A stretch of 32,799 nt of DNA. Source: DATMXS01 sp050260275. GTDB taxonomy: Bacteria; Acidobacteriota; Terriglobia; Bryobacterales; Bryobacteraceae. Where the stretch lies: the NCBI GenBank assembly GCA_050260275.1, contig JBLNBX010000112.1, positions 1 through 32,799 of the forward strand, given 5' to 3'. Made by a program: the position numbers and the translations under genes. Below, one piece after another: positions 24,480 to 32,681 of the stretch (the first letter of the stretch is position 1; every line of letters begins with the position of its first letter). The notes beneath the pieces are model-generated. The model saw only the letters and a program-made list of their open reading frames with translations. It was not told the origin of the DNA and searched no databases.

Positions 24480-25906
24480 CGCCGGCCTCCCCTGCCGCCG
24501 AACGGCGACATCGGATTCGGGCGGCCGGCCTCGGTCTTCTGGGCGAGAACCACGCGGTCGCCTTCCTTGAGGCCGGAGATGACCTCGGAGTTGACGCCGT
24601 CGGTGATCCCGATCTTCACTGGCGTGGCTTTGATCTCACCTGCGCCTGCCTCGGTCCAGACAACCTGTCCCTGGCCCTTCCTTACGGCCTGTGTGGGTAC
24701 AGCGCCGTCCGTAGAGGGACGGAAACGCAGGGCGGCGTTCGGGATCGTGAGGACGTTTTCGCGGTGCGCCACCGTCGCCGTGACGTTCGCCGTCATGCCC
24801 GGCCTTAGTTTGAGTTCGGGATTCTGCACGTCGATTACGGCCGTGTAGGTGACTACATTCTGCTCGGTCACCGGGTTCAGGCGTATCTGCGAGATGGAGC
24901 CTTTGAAGGTGTCGCGCGGAAATGCATCGACGGTAAAGGTGACGGGGCTGGAAGGCTCGAGTTGGCCTACGTCGGCCTCGTCGACGTCTGCGAGCACCTG
25001 CATCTGCGTGAGGTCGTTCGCGATGAGGAAGAGGATGGGGGCCTGAAAGCTGGCAGCGACCGTCTGGCCGACGTCCACATTGCGCGCCACAACGACGCCG
25101 TCGATGGGAGCCCGGATCACCGTGTAGCCGAGGTTCACCTGCGCGAGATCCACCTGTGCCTGCGCCTGGCTCACGCTGGCCCTCGCCTGCTGGAGCTGCG
25201 ACTCAGCCGATTGTGCCTGCGCCCTGGCCTGATCCACCTCCGCCGCGGACTGCTGGTACTGCGCCTTGGCCTGCGAGAGCGTGACCTCGGCGGCTTCTAC
25301 ATCGCGCCTCGACGCCGCTCCGGCTTCCGCCAGCTCGATCGCGCGGGCGTACTGGCGCTCGGCGTCGGACTGCGCCACCCGCAGCCGTTCCACATTCGCC
25401 TGAGCGGCTGCAACGTTCGCGCGCGCGCTGGCCACCGCGCTCTGGGAAGTCTGAACGGCGGCCTGCGCGTTGATGAGGTTGGCCCGGGCCTGCTGAAGCT
25501 GCGCTTCAAACATGGAAGGGTCAAGCCTGGCTATGATCTGGCCTTTTCTGACGCGGTCGTTGAAATCGACAAGGATCTCTGAGATGCGCCCGGAAGCCTG
25601 GCTGCCCACCTGTACGGTCACGAGCGCCTGAAGCTTGCCTGTAGCGCTGATGGTGCGGGTGATGTCGCCGCGCGAGACGGTGGCGTACTCGTACGCGGGG
25701 CCGTCGGCTCCGCCCCACAACCGCCAGGCCGCGAGAGCGCCTGCGGCGAGCACCGCCGCGAGCAGCACAGCGATGAGAGCGCGACGGCGCGGATGCCAGC
25801 GGTGGCGCTGGTCCGCCTCGACGCCGGCCCATTCCAGTTCGTTTTCGCGAACAGGGCGGCTCTCGTCCAGCGCGGCTTCTGCGCCGTTGCGCTTCCGCAA
25901 CTTCAT
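24476..25906 (-). CDS. MacA-like periplasmic adaptor (RND/HlyD membrane fusion protein)
   Basis: The adaptor links the inner membrane ATPase/permease to an outer membrane TolC channel. A cytoplasmic basic head precedes one membrane helix (about 46-66, ALIAVLLAAVLAAGALAAW). Then come the first lipoyl half (VSRGDITRTISATGKLQALV, GSQASGRISEILVDFND), a long Ala/Gln-rich coiled-coil hairpin (about 115-245), the second half with GYTVIRAPIDGVVVARNVD, and beta-barrel regions. The 476 residues exceed the typical 370-390 because of the head and a longer hairpin. I chose the ATG at 25906, with GAGGGG 4 bases upstream, over an in-frame GTG 12 bases earlier. It leads the operon. Confidence 0.93.
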   Translation of the reverse strand: MKLRKRNGAEAALDESRPVRENELEWAGVEADQRHRWHPRRRALIAVLLAAVLAAGALAAWRLWGGADGPAYEYATVSRGDITRTISATGKLQALVTVQVGSQASGRISEILVDFNDRVRKGQIIARLDPSMFEAQLQQARANLINAQAAVQTSQSAVASARANVAAAQANVERLRVAQSDAERQYARAIELAEAGAASRRDVEAAEVTLSQAKAQYQQSAAEVDQARAQAQSAESQLQQARASVSQAQAQVDLAQVNLGYTVIRAPIDGVVVARNVDVGQTVAASFQAPILFLIANDLTQMQVLADVDEADVGQLEPSSPVTFTVDAFPRDTFKGSISQIRLNPVTEQNVVTYTAVIDVQNPELKLRPGMTANVTATVAHRENVLTIPNAALRFRPSTDGAVPTQAVRKGQGQVVWTEAGAGEIKATPVKIGITDGVNSEVISGLKEGDRVVLAQKTEAGRPNPMSPFGGRGGRR

Positions 25907-26014
25907 ACAACCCCTCACTCTTTGTGACGGCTCGGGCGGCTAACGCAGTGCAAAGATTTGCGGACGGGAACCGGACTGAAGAGGCTGCACCGCTGCTGGT
26001 TGAGCGGAATCCGG

Positions 26015-26428
26015 TCAGGCCAGCGAAGCCAGAACCCTCAACATCTCTGCGTGGGCGAGAACGACATTCGGATCGCGCTGCAGCGCCTCGAAGTAGTATC
26101 GTTCGAAGCCCGCGCCGCCCTCGTCCGGCACGAGAAGGCTGCGGGCGCGGACAATGAACCACTCAGCGTCGGAATGCGTTGCCGGATCGTGGGAGGCCAG
26201 CCGCTCATCAATCTCCGCTACCAGACCGGAGAGCTGCCTGAGCCACGCGAACCAGGGATCGTTCATAACGAGCCCCAGCATCTCCCACGGTGAATTCACA
26301 GGCTGGACATCGCGTTCGTAGACGTGCCGTTCGGATTCGAGCAAGGTCTTGTGCAGGCGCAACAAGCCGTTACGGAGAATGATCAGACGTTGCCCGTGCG
26401 CCTGATGCTGGACCTTACGCACCGCCAC
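26015..26428 (-). CDS. Conserved-looking small protein of unknown function
   Basis: The 137-residue product has normal protein character: no membrane span or signal, with helical segments such as RLIILRNGLLRLHKTLLESER, cut here as LRLHKTLLESERHVYE, and SPWEMLGLVMNDPWFAWLR, QLSGLVAEIDERLA. I do not recognise a family and do not assign a function. The start is GTG at 26428 with no clear ribosome-binding site; other in-frame starts exist a few codons later. It lies 108 bases upstream of the adaptor gene on the same strand and could be its operon partner, although a separate promoter in that gap is possible. Confidence 0.68.
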   Translation of the reverse strand: MAVRKVQHQAHGQRLIILRNGLLRLHKTLLESERHVYERDVQPVNSPWEMLGLVMNDPWFAWLRQLSGLVAEIDERLASHDPATHSDAEWFIVRARSLLVPDEGGAGFERYYFEALQRDPNVVLAHAEMLRVLASLA

Positions 26429-26607
26429 ACTATTCTAGATGGTCCGGCGCGCGCTGCGGTTACGAGAGTCGAGCTCTGGAACTGTCTGGGTTCAGGCGGC
26501 CGTCCGGGCGCCCCCAGGAACCGGTGCAGACCAGGCGCCCACGCCACATCAGATCGGTGCTCCGGATGCCCACACCGCCGCGCCCGGAAGCAGGTATGCG
26601 CGCCGGT

Positions 26608-27444
26608 TTACGCCCGCATCTTCCGGAATGCCGCGAGGCACTTCTCGACGGCCTCGATAGTGGGTATGTCCGCGACTTCCTGCTCGATGATGTAGTCCTC
26701 AACGCCGCCGGTTTTCTCCGCGGCTGCGAAGATCTTCTTCCAGGGAGAGGCGCCCTCGCCGAACAGCGCCTTGTAGCCCTTCTCGGGCGACCACTCCTTG
26801 CAGTGAACCGAACGGATGCGGCCGGGGTTGGCTTCGATCCACGCCACCGGGTCCTGGCCCACCTCGACGCAGGTGCCGATGTCGAGTTGCAGCACGACAT
26901 CTTTCATCGTGTTCTTCGCGATCACCTCGATGGGACGCGTGCCCTCGACCGACCGGAATTCAAGCTGGTGATTGTGATATCCGGCGGACATTTTGGCTTT
27001 CCTGAACGCCTCGGCGCCCGCGTTCAGCGTGTCCGCTACTTTCTTCCAGCCGTCGATACCCTGAACGCGCCCGGCGCTCGCCATCACGATGAGCCTGCTG
27101 CCGAGTATGCCGTTCAGGTCGATGGCCTTCTGATAGTTCGCGGGGGCAAAGGACTCAGGGCCGTTATGCGTGGAGCGGCAAGTGATGCCGAGATCGTCGA
27201 GCAGCTTTCGGACCTCCTTCGCGCGGTCCAGAGTCCATGAGAAATACGGAGAGTAGAACTCTACGTTCTCGTAACCCATCCTGGCGACGGCGGTAACCGT
27301 GCCCTCGAGATCCTTCGAAAGTTCGTTGCGGACCGAGTACAATTCCAGGCCGACGGGTATCTTTCGAGACTGCGCCACAGCCGGGACAAGAGGAATTGCC
27401 GCGGCCGTGGACAAGAAAGTCCGGCGCGAGATATTGGTGCCCAT
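26608..27444 (-). CDS. Exported sugar phosphate isomerase/epimerase-like TIM-barrel protein
   Basis: This protein resembles the xylose-isomerase-like AP endonuclease 2 superfamily, enzymes that isomerise or epimerise sugars or related polyols. A Tat signal with SRRTFLSTAAAIPLV fills residues 6-26, so folded export is likely. The barrel follows with KIPVGLELYSVRNEL, MGYENVEFYSPY, CRSTHNGPESF, AGYHNHQLEF, LQLDIGTCVEVGQDP and RSVHCKEWSPEKGY. Several of these hold metal ligands of the fold. The 278 residues fit. I chose the ATG at 27444 because it puts the Tat motif at the N-terminus; no good ribosome-binding site is visible. The substrate cannot be told from sequence. An imperfect GC-rich stem lies downstream at 26506-26540. 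Confidence 0.88.
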   Translation of the reverse strand: MGTNISRRTFLSTAAAIPLVPAVAQSRKIPVGLELYSVRNELSKDLEGTVTAVARMGYENVEFYSPYFSWTLDRAKEVRKLLDDLGITCRSTHNGPESFAPANYQKAIDLNGILGSRLIVMASAGRVQGIDGWKKVADTLNAGAEAFRKAKMSAGYHNHQLEFRSVEGTRPIEVIAKNTMKDVVLQLDIGTCVEVGQDPVAWIEANPGRIRSVHCKEWSPEKGYKALFGEGASPWKKIFAAAEKTGGVEDYIIEQEVADIPTIEAVEKCLAAFRKMRA

Positions 27445-27484
27445 ACCGTACCAAAGGAATACCACAACCCGGGTACGGCCGGGC

Positions 27485-28216
27485 TCAGGCGCTTCGGGAA
27501 GTGCGGGCGGCGGAATCGGCGAGGATGACCGCCTCGGCAATCTCGCGCAAGCGGCGGCGCGTTCTGCGGCTTTCCGCGCGCAGGCGGAGATAGGCCTCTT
27601 CCTCGCTTATCCCGTAATCGCGCTGGACGATGCCCTTGGCGCGCTCGAGCAGTTTTCGCGTTTCGAGCTCAGATTGCAGCCTGAGTGTCTCCTCGCGCAG
27701 GCGCGATGCCTCGCAGGCAAGGAGGGATGCCGAGATCGCAAGCCCGAGCTGCTCTCCCACGAACGTCAGCATCGCGACCTCTGCCGGCGTATAGGCCCGC
27801 GGTTCGCGATCGTGAACGTTCACCAGCCCCAGGGCAGTGCCGCCGGCGGCCAGCGGAACAGAGAGAAGCGCCTCGTGGCCGGCATCGACAAAGCCTTCGA
27901 CGGGCCTGAAGCGGGCGTCGCCAGACGCACGCCGTTCGATGGCCAGCACGGCCGGCGGCGCCGCCATCCAGGCGGGCTCGCAATCGGTGGCTGCGAGGAC
28001 AACACGCGCCGGCTCGGATTCGTGCGGAGCACGGGACGCGTAGATGGTCACATCGCCTCCTTCCGCGGCGCTCTGGAATACGACGCACGCGTCGCAGGCG
28101 GCCGCTTTCGCAACGAGGCAGATAACCTGTGAAACGATCCGGTCGAGTGCCGCGCTCGAACTGACAATCGCGCTGACACGGTAAGCGAGTTCGAGCGCCG
28201 GCGATTCAGTAGACAT
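27485..28216 (-). CDS. GAF sensor protein with ANTAR RNA-binding domain
   Basis: ANTAR proteins bind paired hairpins in mRNA leaders and usually prevent transcription termination. A GAF domain fills about residues 8-165 (ACDACVVFQSAAEGGDVTIYA, shortened here to ACDACVVFQSAAEGG, plus ALLSVPLAAGGTALGLVNVH and FVGEQLGLAISASL). A coiled linker leads to ANTAR at about 180-235, with RKLLERAKGIVQRDYGISEE and AYLRLRAESRRTRRRLREIA. There is no receiver domain, so the signal is probably a small ligand or redox cue at the GAF domain. I chose the ATG at 28216; an earlier in-frame start exists. The gene stands alone, 40 bases ahead of the isomerase gene on the same strand. Confidence 0.88.
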   Translation of the reverse strand: MSTESPALELAYRVSAIVSSSAALDRIVSQVICLVAKAAACDACVVFQSAAEGGDVTIYASRAPHESEPARVVLAATDCEPAWMAAPPAVLAIERRASGDARFRPVEGFVDAGHEALLSVPLAAGGTALGLVNVHDREPRAYTPAEVAMLTFVGEQLGLAISASLLACEASRLREETLRLQSELETRKLLERAKGIVQRDYGISEEEAYLRLRAESRRTRRRLREIAEAVILADSAARTSRSA

Positions 28217-28325
28217 ATACGCTGAGTGCGCGACGCCTCCCAGGTCCGATGATGAGGCAGGCCGTCCCGGAAACAAAGCGGAACGTTTTTATCGGCGGGA
28301 TAGAAAATGGCTATTCTGCGGAAGG

Positions 28326-30371
28326 CTATTGGGACCGAAGAACCGCTTCGATGGTGCTGATGTTCTTGCGCGCGTACTCGGCTTCGGCCAGGTCCGGATT
28401 CAGCGCAAGCATGGCGTTGAAGTGCTTTTCGGCCGCAGGCAACATCTCCACAGCGCCGGTCTCCTGCGCCTTGCGCATGTAGCAGAGGCCGAGCGCGTAA
28501 TGGACGAACGGATCGTCAGCAGAGTAGTTGAGGGATCGGCGGCAGAACGATATGGCGCTGTCGTAGTTGCCCAGTTTGCGGTCCGCGTCGCACATTCCGA
28601 AGTAGGCGAGGCTGCGCAGGTCCTTCCAGATGTCCGTCTGCGCGGCCCGCTTCTTCTTGCCCATACCCGCGAGGAAGCCCACGACATAGTAATTGAGCTT
28701 GCCTGCGAGCTTGCTGTCGAAGTCGCTCAGCCGCAGATACTCGGCGTACTCGCGCCTCGCTTCCTCGTATGCGCCGCTCAGCCGCAGGCTCTCGGCGAGC
28801 CAGAAGTGGGCCTCCGCGTTGCCGGGTTGAAGCGCGATCGAGGCGCGCGCAGCCTCGATCGATTGCTGGTACTCGCCCTTCATCCGGAACGCCTGCGCGA
28901 GCAGATACTGGGCCATGGCGTGCTTCTTGTCGCGCTGCACGACGGCGGTGAGCTGCCGGATGGCCTCGTCCGTATCGCCGATGTCGAGAAGCATACCGGC
29001 GTAGCTGGCCCGCGCTTCGAGATAGTCGGGGTCGATTTCGATGGCGCGGCGGAAGTTCTTCGCGGCGTTCTCCCCGTCGTAGAGCGCGTTCTGCGCGCGC
29101 GCAAGATAGAGCGCGGCCTGCGAGAACGTGGGATCCGCGGCCAGCGCCCGTTCGAGCAGCTCCACCGCGCGGCGGTAGTTTTTCTCGTATCCCTTGTTGT
29201 AAGCCTCAAGGGCTTCGTCGAAGAGGTCGAGCGCGGCCTTGTTACGGCGCCGAGGGATCAGAATGCGGAACGTGACTGTCCGCTCCTGTCCCGGGTAGAC
29301 CATTTCCTCGCGCGGCCCGTCCGGCTCGTAGCCCATCTTCACGGCCTTCACGGTGTGCGTCCCCGGCGTCAGGCCGGGCATGCGCAGCGGCTTTCCGCGA
29401 TCGACGACTCCAGCCGACTTGCCGTCGATGAACACCTCGACGCCGTCCATGTTCACCTCGAAGATGAACGTCCCTTCCTTCGGCGGCGGCGGCGTGCCGG
29501 CGGCGGCGTTGCTCGGCACATACGCCAGCAGCATGTTGGGATCGAAGCTGCCGCGCTCGGAGGTCGGGTTCTGCTGCCCGCCGGTGGCCTCGCGGACATT
29601 GCGACGAGTGTACTCGGCCAGCTCGTCGGCTGTTACGATGCCATCGCGGTTCTCGTCGGCGGTGCCTTCGAGACCCTTCACCACGTAGTAAGTGAAGATG
29701 CCGTGCCCGCCGCCCCAGTCGGGGCTCTCGAAGGAGCGTTCGCGGTCGCGGCTGGCGGTGAGAGAGAACAAAGACCGGTTGAGGTCTAGCAGGCTGCGGT
29801 TGAGCTGCGCGTTCTCCTCGGGAGTGATCGCCCCGCTATGGCAGGAATCCGTGAGCAGCACCTTCCACTTCGCGCGTACCTTCGACCCGATCACCGTGCC
29901 CAGCCGGTCCATCGGGTACCCGGTCCCGGGGATATCAGCGGCGTCGAAGTCCCAGGGCGCGAGGTAACCCTTGCCCTGGTAGATAAAGCCGTGGCCGGCG
30001 AAGTAGATGAGCACGCGGTCGTCGTCGCCCGCAACGCTGGGCAGCCATTCCTCTAATTCGCGGCGCAGGTTCGCGAGCGTCGCCTTGGGGCCCACCAGCC
30101 GCCGCACGTTCTCTGCGGGGAAGTTCCCGCCCTCGGCGCTTATGAGAACTGAGTAGATGGCCTCGGCGTCGCGCTCAGAGTACCGGAGCTGGAGGTTCTC
30201 GGGAAGGTTCTTGTACGCGCCGATGCCAACCACGAGCGCGTAGCTGCGCGGAATTGTGGGAGCGGCCGGAATAGCGGCCGGCGGAGTATCTTTCTCCAGG
30301 CGCAGGTCGCGCCCGGTCTGCTGTGCGGCGGAGACGGCCGCAAACGCGGCTATCAGAATGGCAACTCTCAT
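28326..30371 (-). CDS. Exported caspase-like protease with EF-hand, PEGA and TPR regions
   Basis: This is a C14-type cysteine protease of the metacaspase/paracaspase group, predicted to act outside the cytoplasm. A signal peptide covers 1-16. The caspase domain (about 42-285) has ALVVGIGAYKNLPE, catalytic His in YFAGHGF (H127) and catalytic Cys in TDSCHSG (C177). A canonical EF-hand loop, DENRDGIVTADE (239-250), has all calcium ligand positions filled. A PEGA domain follows (about 300-372, VEVFIDGKSAGVV, GTHTVKAVKMGYE), then TPR repeats from about 375 to the end (NAEAHFWLAESLRLSGAYEE, NYDSAISFCRRSLNYS). Both catalytic residues are present, so activity is likely. It follows two DUF4384 genes with a 4-base gap, forming one operon. 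Confidence 0.92.
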   Translation of the reverse strand: MRVAILIAAFAAVSAAQQTGRDLRLEKDTPPAAIPAAPTIPRSYALVVGIGAYKNLPENLQLRYSERDAEAIYSVLISAEGGNFPAENVRRLVGPKATLANLRRELEEWLPSVAGDDDRVLIYFAGHGFIYQGKGYLAPWDFDAADIPGTGYPMDRLGTVIGSKVRAKWKVLLTDSCHSGAITPEENAQLNRSLLDLNRSLFSLTASRDRERSFESPDWGGGHGIFTYYVVKGLEGTADENRDGIVTADELAEYTRRNVREATGGQQNPTSERGSFDPNMLLAYVPSNAAAGTPPPPKEGTFIFEVNMDGVEVFIDGKSAGVVDRGKPLRMPGLTPGTHTVKAVKMGYEPDGPREEMVYPGQERTVTFRILIPRRRNKAALDLFDEALEAYNKGYEKNYRRAVELLERALAADPTFSQAALYLARAQNALYDGENAAKNFRRAIEIDPDYLEARASYAGMLLDIGDTDEAIRQLTAVVQRDKKHAMAQYLLAQAFRMKGEYQQSIEAARASIALQPGNAEAHFWLAESLRLSGAYEEARREYAEYLRLSDFDSKLAGKLNYYVVGFLAGMGKKKRAAQTDIWKDLRSLAYFGMCDADRKLGNYDSAISFCRRSLNYSADDPFVHYALGLCYMRKAQETGAVEMLPAAEKHFNAMLALNPDLAEAEYARKNISTIEAVLRSQ

Positions 30372-30375
30372 GGCA

Positions 30376-31050
30376 TCACCGGTGCGCCAGTCGGAATTCG
30401 TAGATAACAGGGCCGTCGATCGGCGACGGAGACGACAGCACGGTCTGGTTCGCGCGGCGCATGATGACCAGCTCGCGCGAGCGCACGCCGGGCAGGCCGG
30501 CGAGGTTTTCCGGAAGCGGCTCCGAGGCGTCCGGCTGCCGCGGCCCGGCAGATGAATCTATGCACAGGCTGCGCGCGCGCAGCATGGACTCGTCGCAGCG
30601 CGGCATAAGGTTCTCCGGCGGAGGCGGCGAAGCCGGGGGCGGCGGCAGCGGAACGTACTCCTGACGCCGTCCATCGCCCATCGCCACGGGCGACATCACC
30701 CAGTAGACAACATCGTGGCCCGGCGGGCCGGCGATCCGGAAATACGCCTGCGTCGCCGGGATCAGGTACTCGCGCGCCGCGGAGATGTTGTTGTCGCGGC
30801 CGGTTTCATCGCGCGGGAACAGCAGCGTGTAGGACCCGCTGGTTCCGCGGTTCATCACGTACAGGTAGCCGTCGAAGTTGGAGCGGAAACGGAAGCGCAC
30901 GCGGTCGTCGCGTTCGAGAACGAGCCCCGGCGGCACGGCGCGCCAGGCGGAGCCCTCCAGGCGCTCAAGCGTGATCTCGACGCGGTGGGCCGGTCCGGAC
31001 TGCGCCCAGGCGGCGGCCGGAAGCATCCCAAGGAAGACTCGGCGGTTCAT
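30376..31050 (-). CDS. Exported DUF4384-containing protein
   Basis: The N-terminus NRRVFLGMLPAAAWAQ looks like a Tat or Sec export signal (residues 1-17). A DUF4384-type domain follows (about 20-125), with DDRVRFRFRSNFDGYLYVMN, NRGTSGSYTLLFP and a proline-rich stretch (PLPPPPASPPPPENL) after it. The C-terminal third contains SRELVIMRRANQTVL. DUF4384 has no settled function; it recurs in proteins with caspase or other peptidase domains, which matches the neighbour here. The ATG at 31050 has GAGTGAG upstream. It lies one base after the preceding DUF4384 gene and 4 bases before the caspase gene, so the three are expressed together. Confidence 0.85.
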   Translation of the reverse strand: MNRRVFLGMLPAAAWAQSGPAHRVEITLERLEGSAWRAVPPGLVLERDDRVRFRFRSNFDGYLYVMNRGTSGSYTLLFPRDETGRDNNISAAREYLIPATQAYFRIAGPPGHDVVYWVMSPVAMGDGRRQEYVPLPPPPASPPPPENLMPRCDESMLRARSLCIDSSAGPRQPDASEPLPENLAGLPGVRSRELVIMRRANQTVLSSPSPIDGPVIYEFRLAHR

Positions 31051-31051
31051 C

Positions 31052-31924
31052 TCACTCGTGGTTGAGCGTGATGTCCGCGATGACGCGCGCGTCCGGACGC
31101 CCGCTCGGGTTGACTGCATACACGGCCTTCTCCGCCCGGGGCCCGGGCGTCGTTTCGTCCACCTTCTCGATGATGAGGTCGCGCGCGTAGGTTCTGCGGA
31201 GCCGGCCTACCAGCATGTCGTCGATAGGCGTGATGTTGGCGGCGAGCAGGAGTTTACTTCTATCCGGCTTCGCCGCGGGTCTCCCGCCGCCTTCGCCGAG
31301 CGAGTAGATGAGGCGCTCGAGATCGGCCTCGGGCTGCCGCGACAGCACGATGAAAAGCTTCTCCTCGCCCGCGCGCTCGTCGAACGTAAACGTGTAACCC
31401 GAGGGTATCTCGTACCGCACGCCGGGCCGCACGCGGTTATCGCCCCCGGCTATCTCGGGTGATGGGAAAAGCACGTTCCATGCGCCGCTCGATCCGCGGT
31501 TGACGATATACAGATATCCCGGATCGTTGACCTCGATGCTAAGCCGTATGCGATCGCCGGCGCGGAATACGGCGCCGGGGTCAACTTCCTCCTGCCCCGT
31601 TGGGGTGCGCTTGAGAATGCCGTATCTCAATCCGAGCGGCTTACCGGGCGAGTCAGATACAAGCCTTATTTCCGGCGAGGACGGCGCGGGCGCCGCCGCG
31701 AGCTCAGGCGCCGATGCAACCTCCTGCGCCGCCGCGGTTTCCGGCGCTTTGGCGCGCTCCTGCGGAGCAGCCTTCGCTACGTTACGGTTCCGAGCCGCGG
31801 CAGGCTTGGCCGCCGCAGGCTTGGCCGCGGGCGGCGGGGCGTAAAATAGCTCGCGCGGGCTGAGCTTACGCTCCTGCGGTAAGGCAATCGCGCAGCCGAG
31901 CGCAACAAACGCGATCCAGCGCAT
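31052..31924 (-). CDS. Exported DUF4384-containing protein with Ala/Pro-rich linker
   Basis: First gene of the caspase operon. A signal peptide (about 1-17) is followed by a low-complexity Ala/Lys/Pro-rich linker (about 28-82; PPPAAKPAAAKPAAARNRN) that could span the cell wall or periplasm. The DUF4384-type domain (about 84-210) has GDRIRLSIEVNDPGYLYIVN and NRGSSGAWNVLFPSPE, closely matching the next protein's GYLYVMNRGTSG. The two are probably paralogues. The C-terminal part has RRTYARDLIIEKVDET. I chose the ATG at 31924 because GGAGG lies 7 bases upstream; in-frame GTG and TTG codons just before it are too close to that site. Function is unknown. Confidence 0.85.
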   Translation of the reverse strand: MRWIAFVALGCAIALPQERKLSPRELFYAPPPAAKPAAAKPAAARNRNVAKAAPQERAKAPETAAAQEVASAPELAAAPAPSSPEIRLVSDSPGKPLGLRYGILKRTPTGQEEVDPGAVFRAGDRIRLSIEVNDPGYLYIVNRGSSGAWNVLFPSPEIAGGDNRVRPGVRYEIPSGYTFTFDERAGEEKLFIVLSRQPEADLERLIYSLGEGGGRPAAKPDRSKLLLAANITPIDDMLVGRLRRTYARDLIIEKVDETTPGPRAEKAVYAVNPSGRPDARVIADITLNHE

Positions 31925-32048
31925 CAACACACCTCCGGATGTGGAATCAGAATACCACCGCTAAGGCCAATTATGTTGAAAAATATCGCATTTAGCCCTT
32001 GTCTGAGTTCGCGCGGAGGATTAGTCTAGTGCGAGGAGAATTACCCCT

Positions 32049-32675
32049 GTGCGATCCCGTAACTCAATGAGATCATGCGCGCAGCCGTTCGCGGCCGCGC
32101 TCGCCTGCCTGCTGGCCCTGCAATCCGTGCCCGTCCGGGCGCAGGAGCCCGCCGCAAAGAAACTCAATATCGTCGTGATCGAGGGTGAGGGCGCCATCAA
32201 TAACATCCGCCAGCGGACGGCGCGCGAACCCATCGTTCAGGTGGAAGACGAGAATCGCCGGCCCGTCGCCGGAGCAACTGTAACATTTCTGCTGCCGAAC
32301 GACGGACCAGGCGCGGTCCTGCGCGACGGAACCCGTTCGTTCACAGCGGTAACAGACCAGAACGGCCGCGCGGTGCTTCGCGGGATCAGGCCTAACTCAA
32401 CGCCCGGGCAGTTCCAGATACAGGTGAACGCGTCGTTCCAGGGAGCTACCGGAAGCGCGACTATCGCACAGACTAACGTACTCGCCGCAGCGGCCGTGGG
32501 AGCCGGTGCCGGCGCGGCGGGCGGCATCTCGGCGAAGCTCATCGCCATTCTTGCCGTCGTTGGCGGGGCGGCTGCCGCGGGCGGCATTTACGCGGCAACG
32601 CGCGACGACAGCCCTGCTTCCGCCCCGATCACGATCACGCCGGGAAGTCCCACAATCGGCGTGCCGGGGAGGTAG
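32049..32675 (+). CDS. Exported Ig-like domain protein with Gly/Ala-rich C-terminal helix
   Basis: The signal peptide runs to about residue 31 (QSVPVRAQ). Residues 38-145 look like a bacterial Ig-like or carboxypeptidase-regulatory-like fold: QVEDENRRPVAGATVTFLL, TAVTDQNGRAVLRGI and FQIQVNASFQGATGSATI. The C-terminal region (about 147-190) is a Gly/Ala-rich hydrophobic helix (AKLIAILAVVGGAAAAGGIY) followed by a polar tail, probably a membrane anchor. The start is GTG at 32049 with AGGAG 10 bases upstream; an ATG six codons later has no such site. It is divergent from the DUF4384/caspase operon across an AT-rich gap of about 120 bases and is 6 bases from the next gene. The specific role is unknown. 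Confidence 0.8.
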   Translation: MRSRNSMRSCAQPFAAALACLLALQSVPVRAQEPAAKKLNIVVIEGEGAINNIRQRTAREPIVQVEDENRRPVAGATVTFLLPNDGPGAVLRDGTRSFTAVTDQNGRAVLRGIRPNSTPGQFQIQVNASFQGATGSATIAQTNVLAAAAVGAGAGAAGGISAKLIAILAVVGGAAAAGGIYAATRDDSPASAPITITPGSPTIGVPGR

Positions 32676-32681
32676 GAGATC

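Noticed and set aside
28309..28330. Direct repeat GGCTATT at the caspase gene end
   Set aside because: Seven bases, two copies, no structural context; likely chance.
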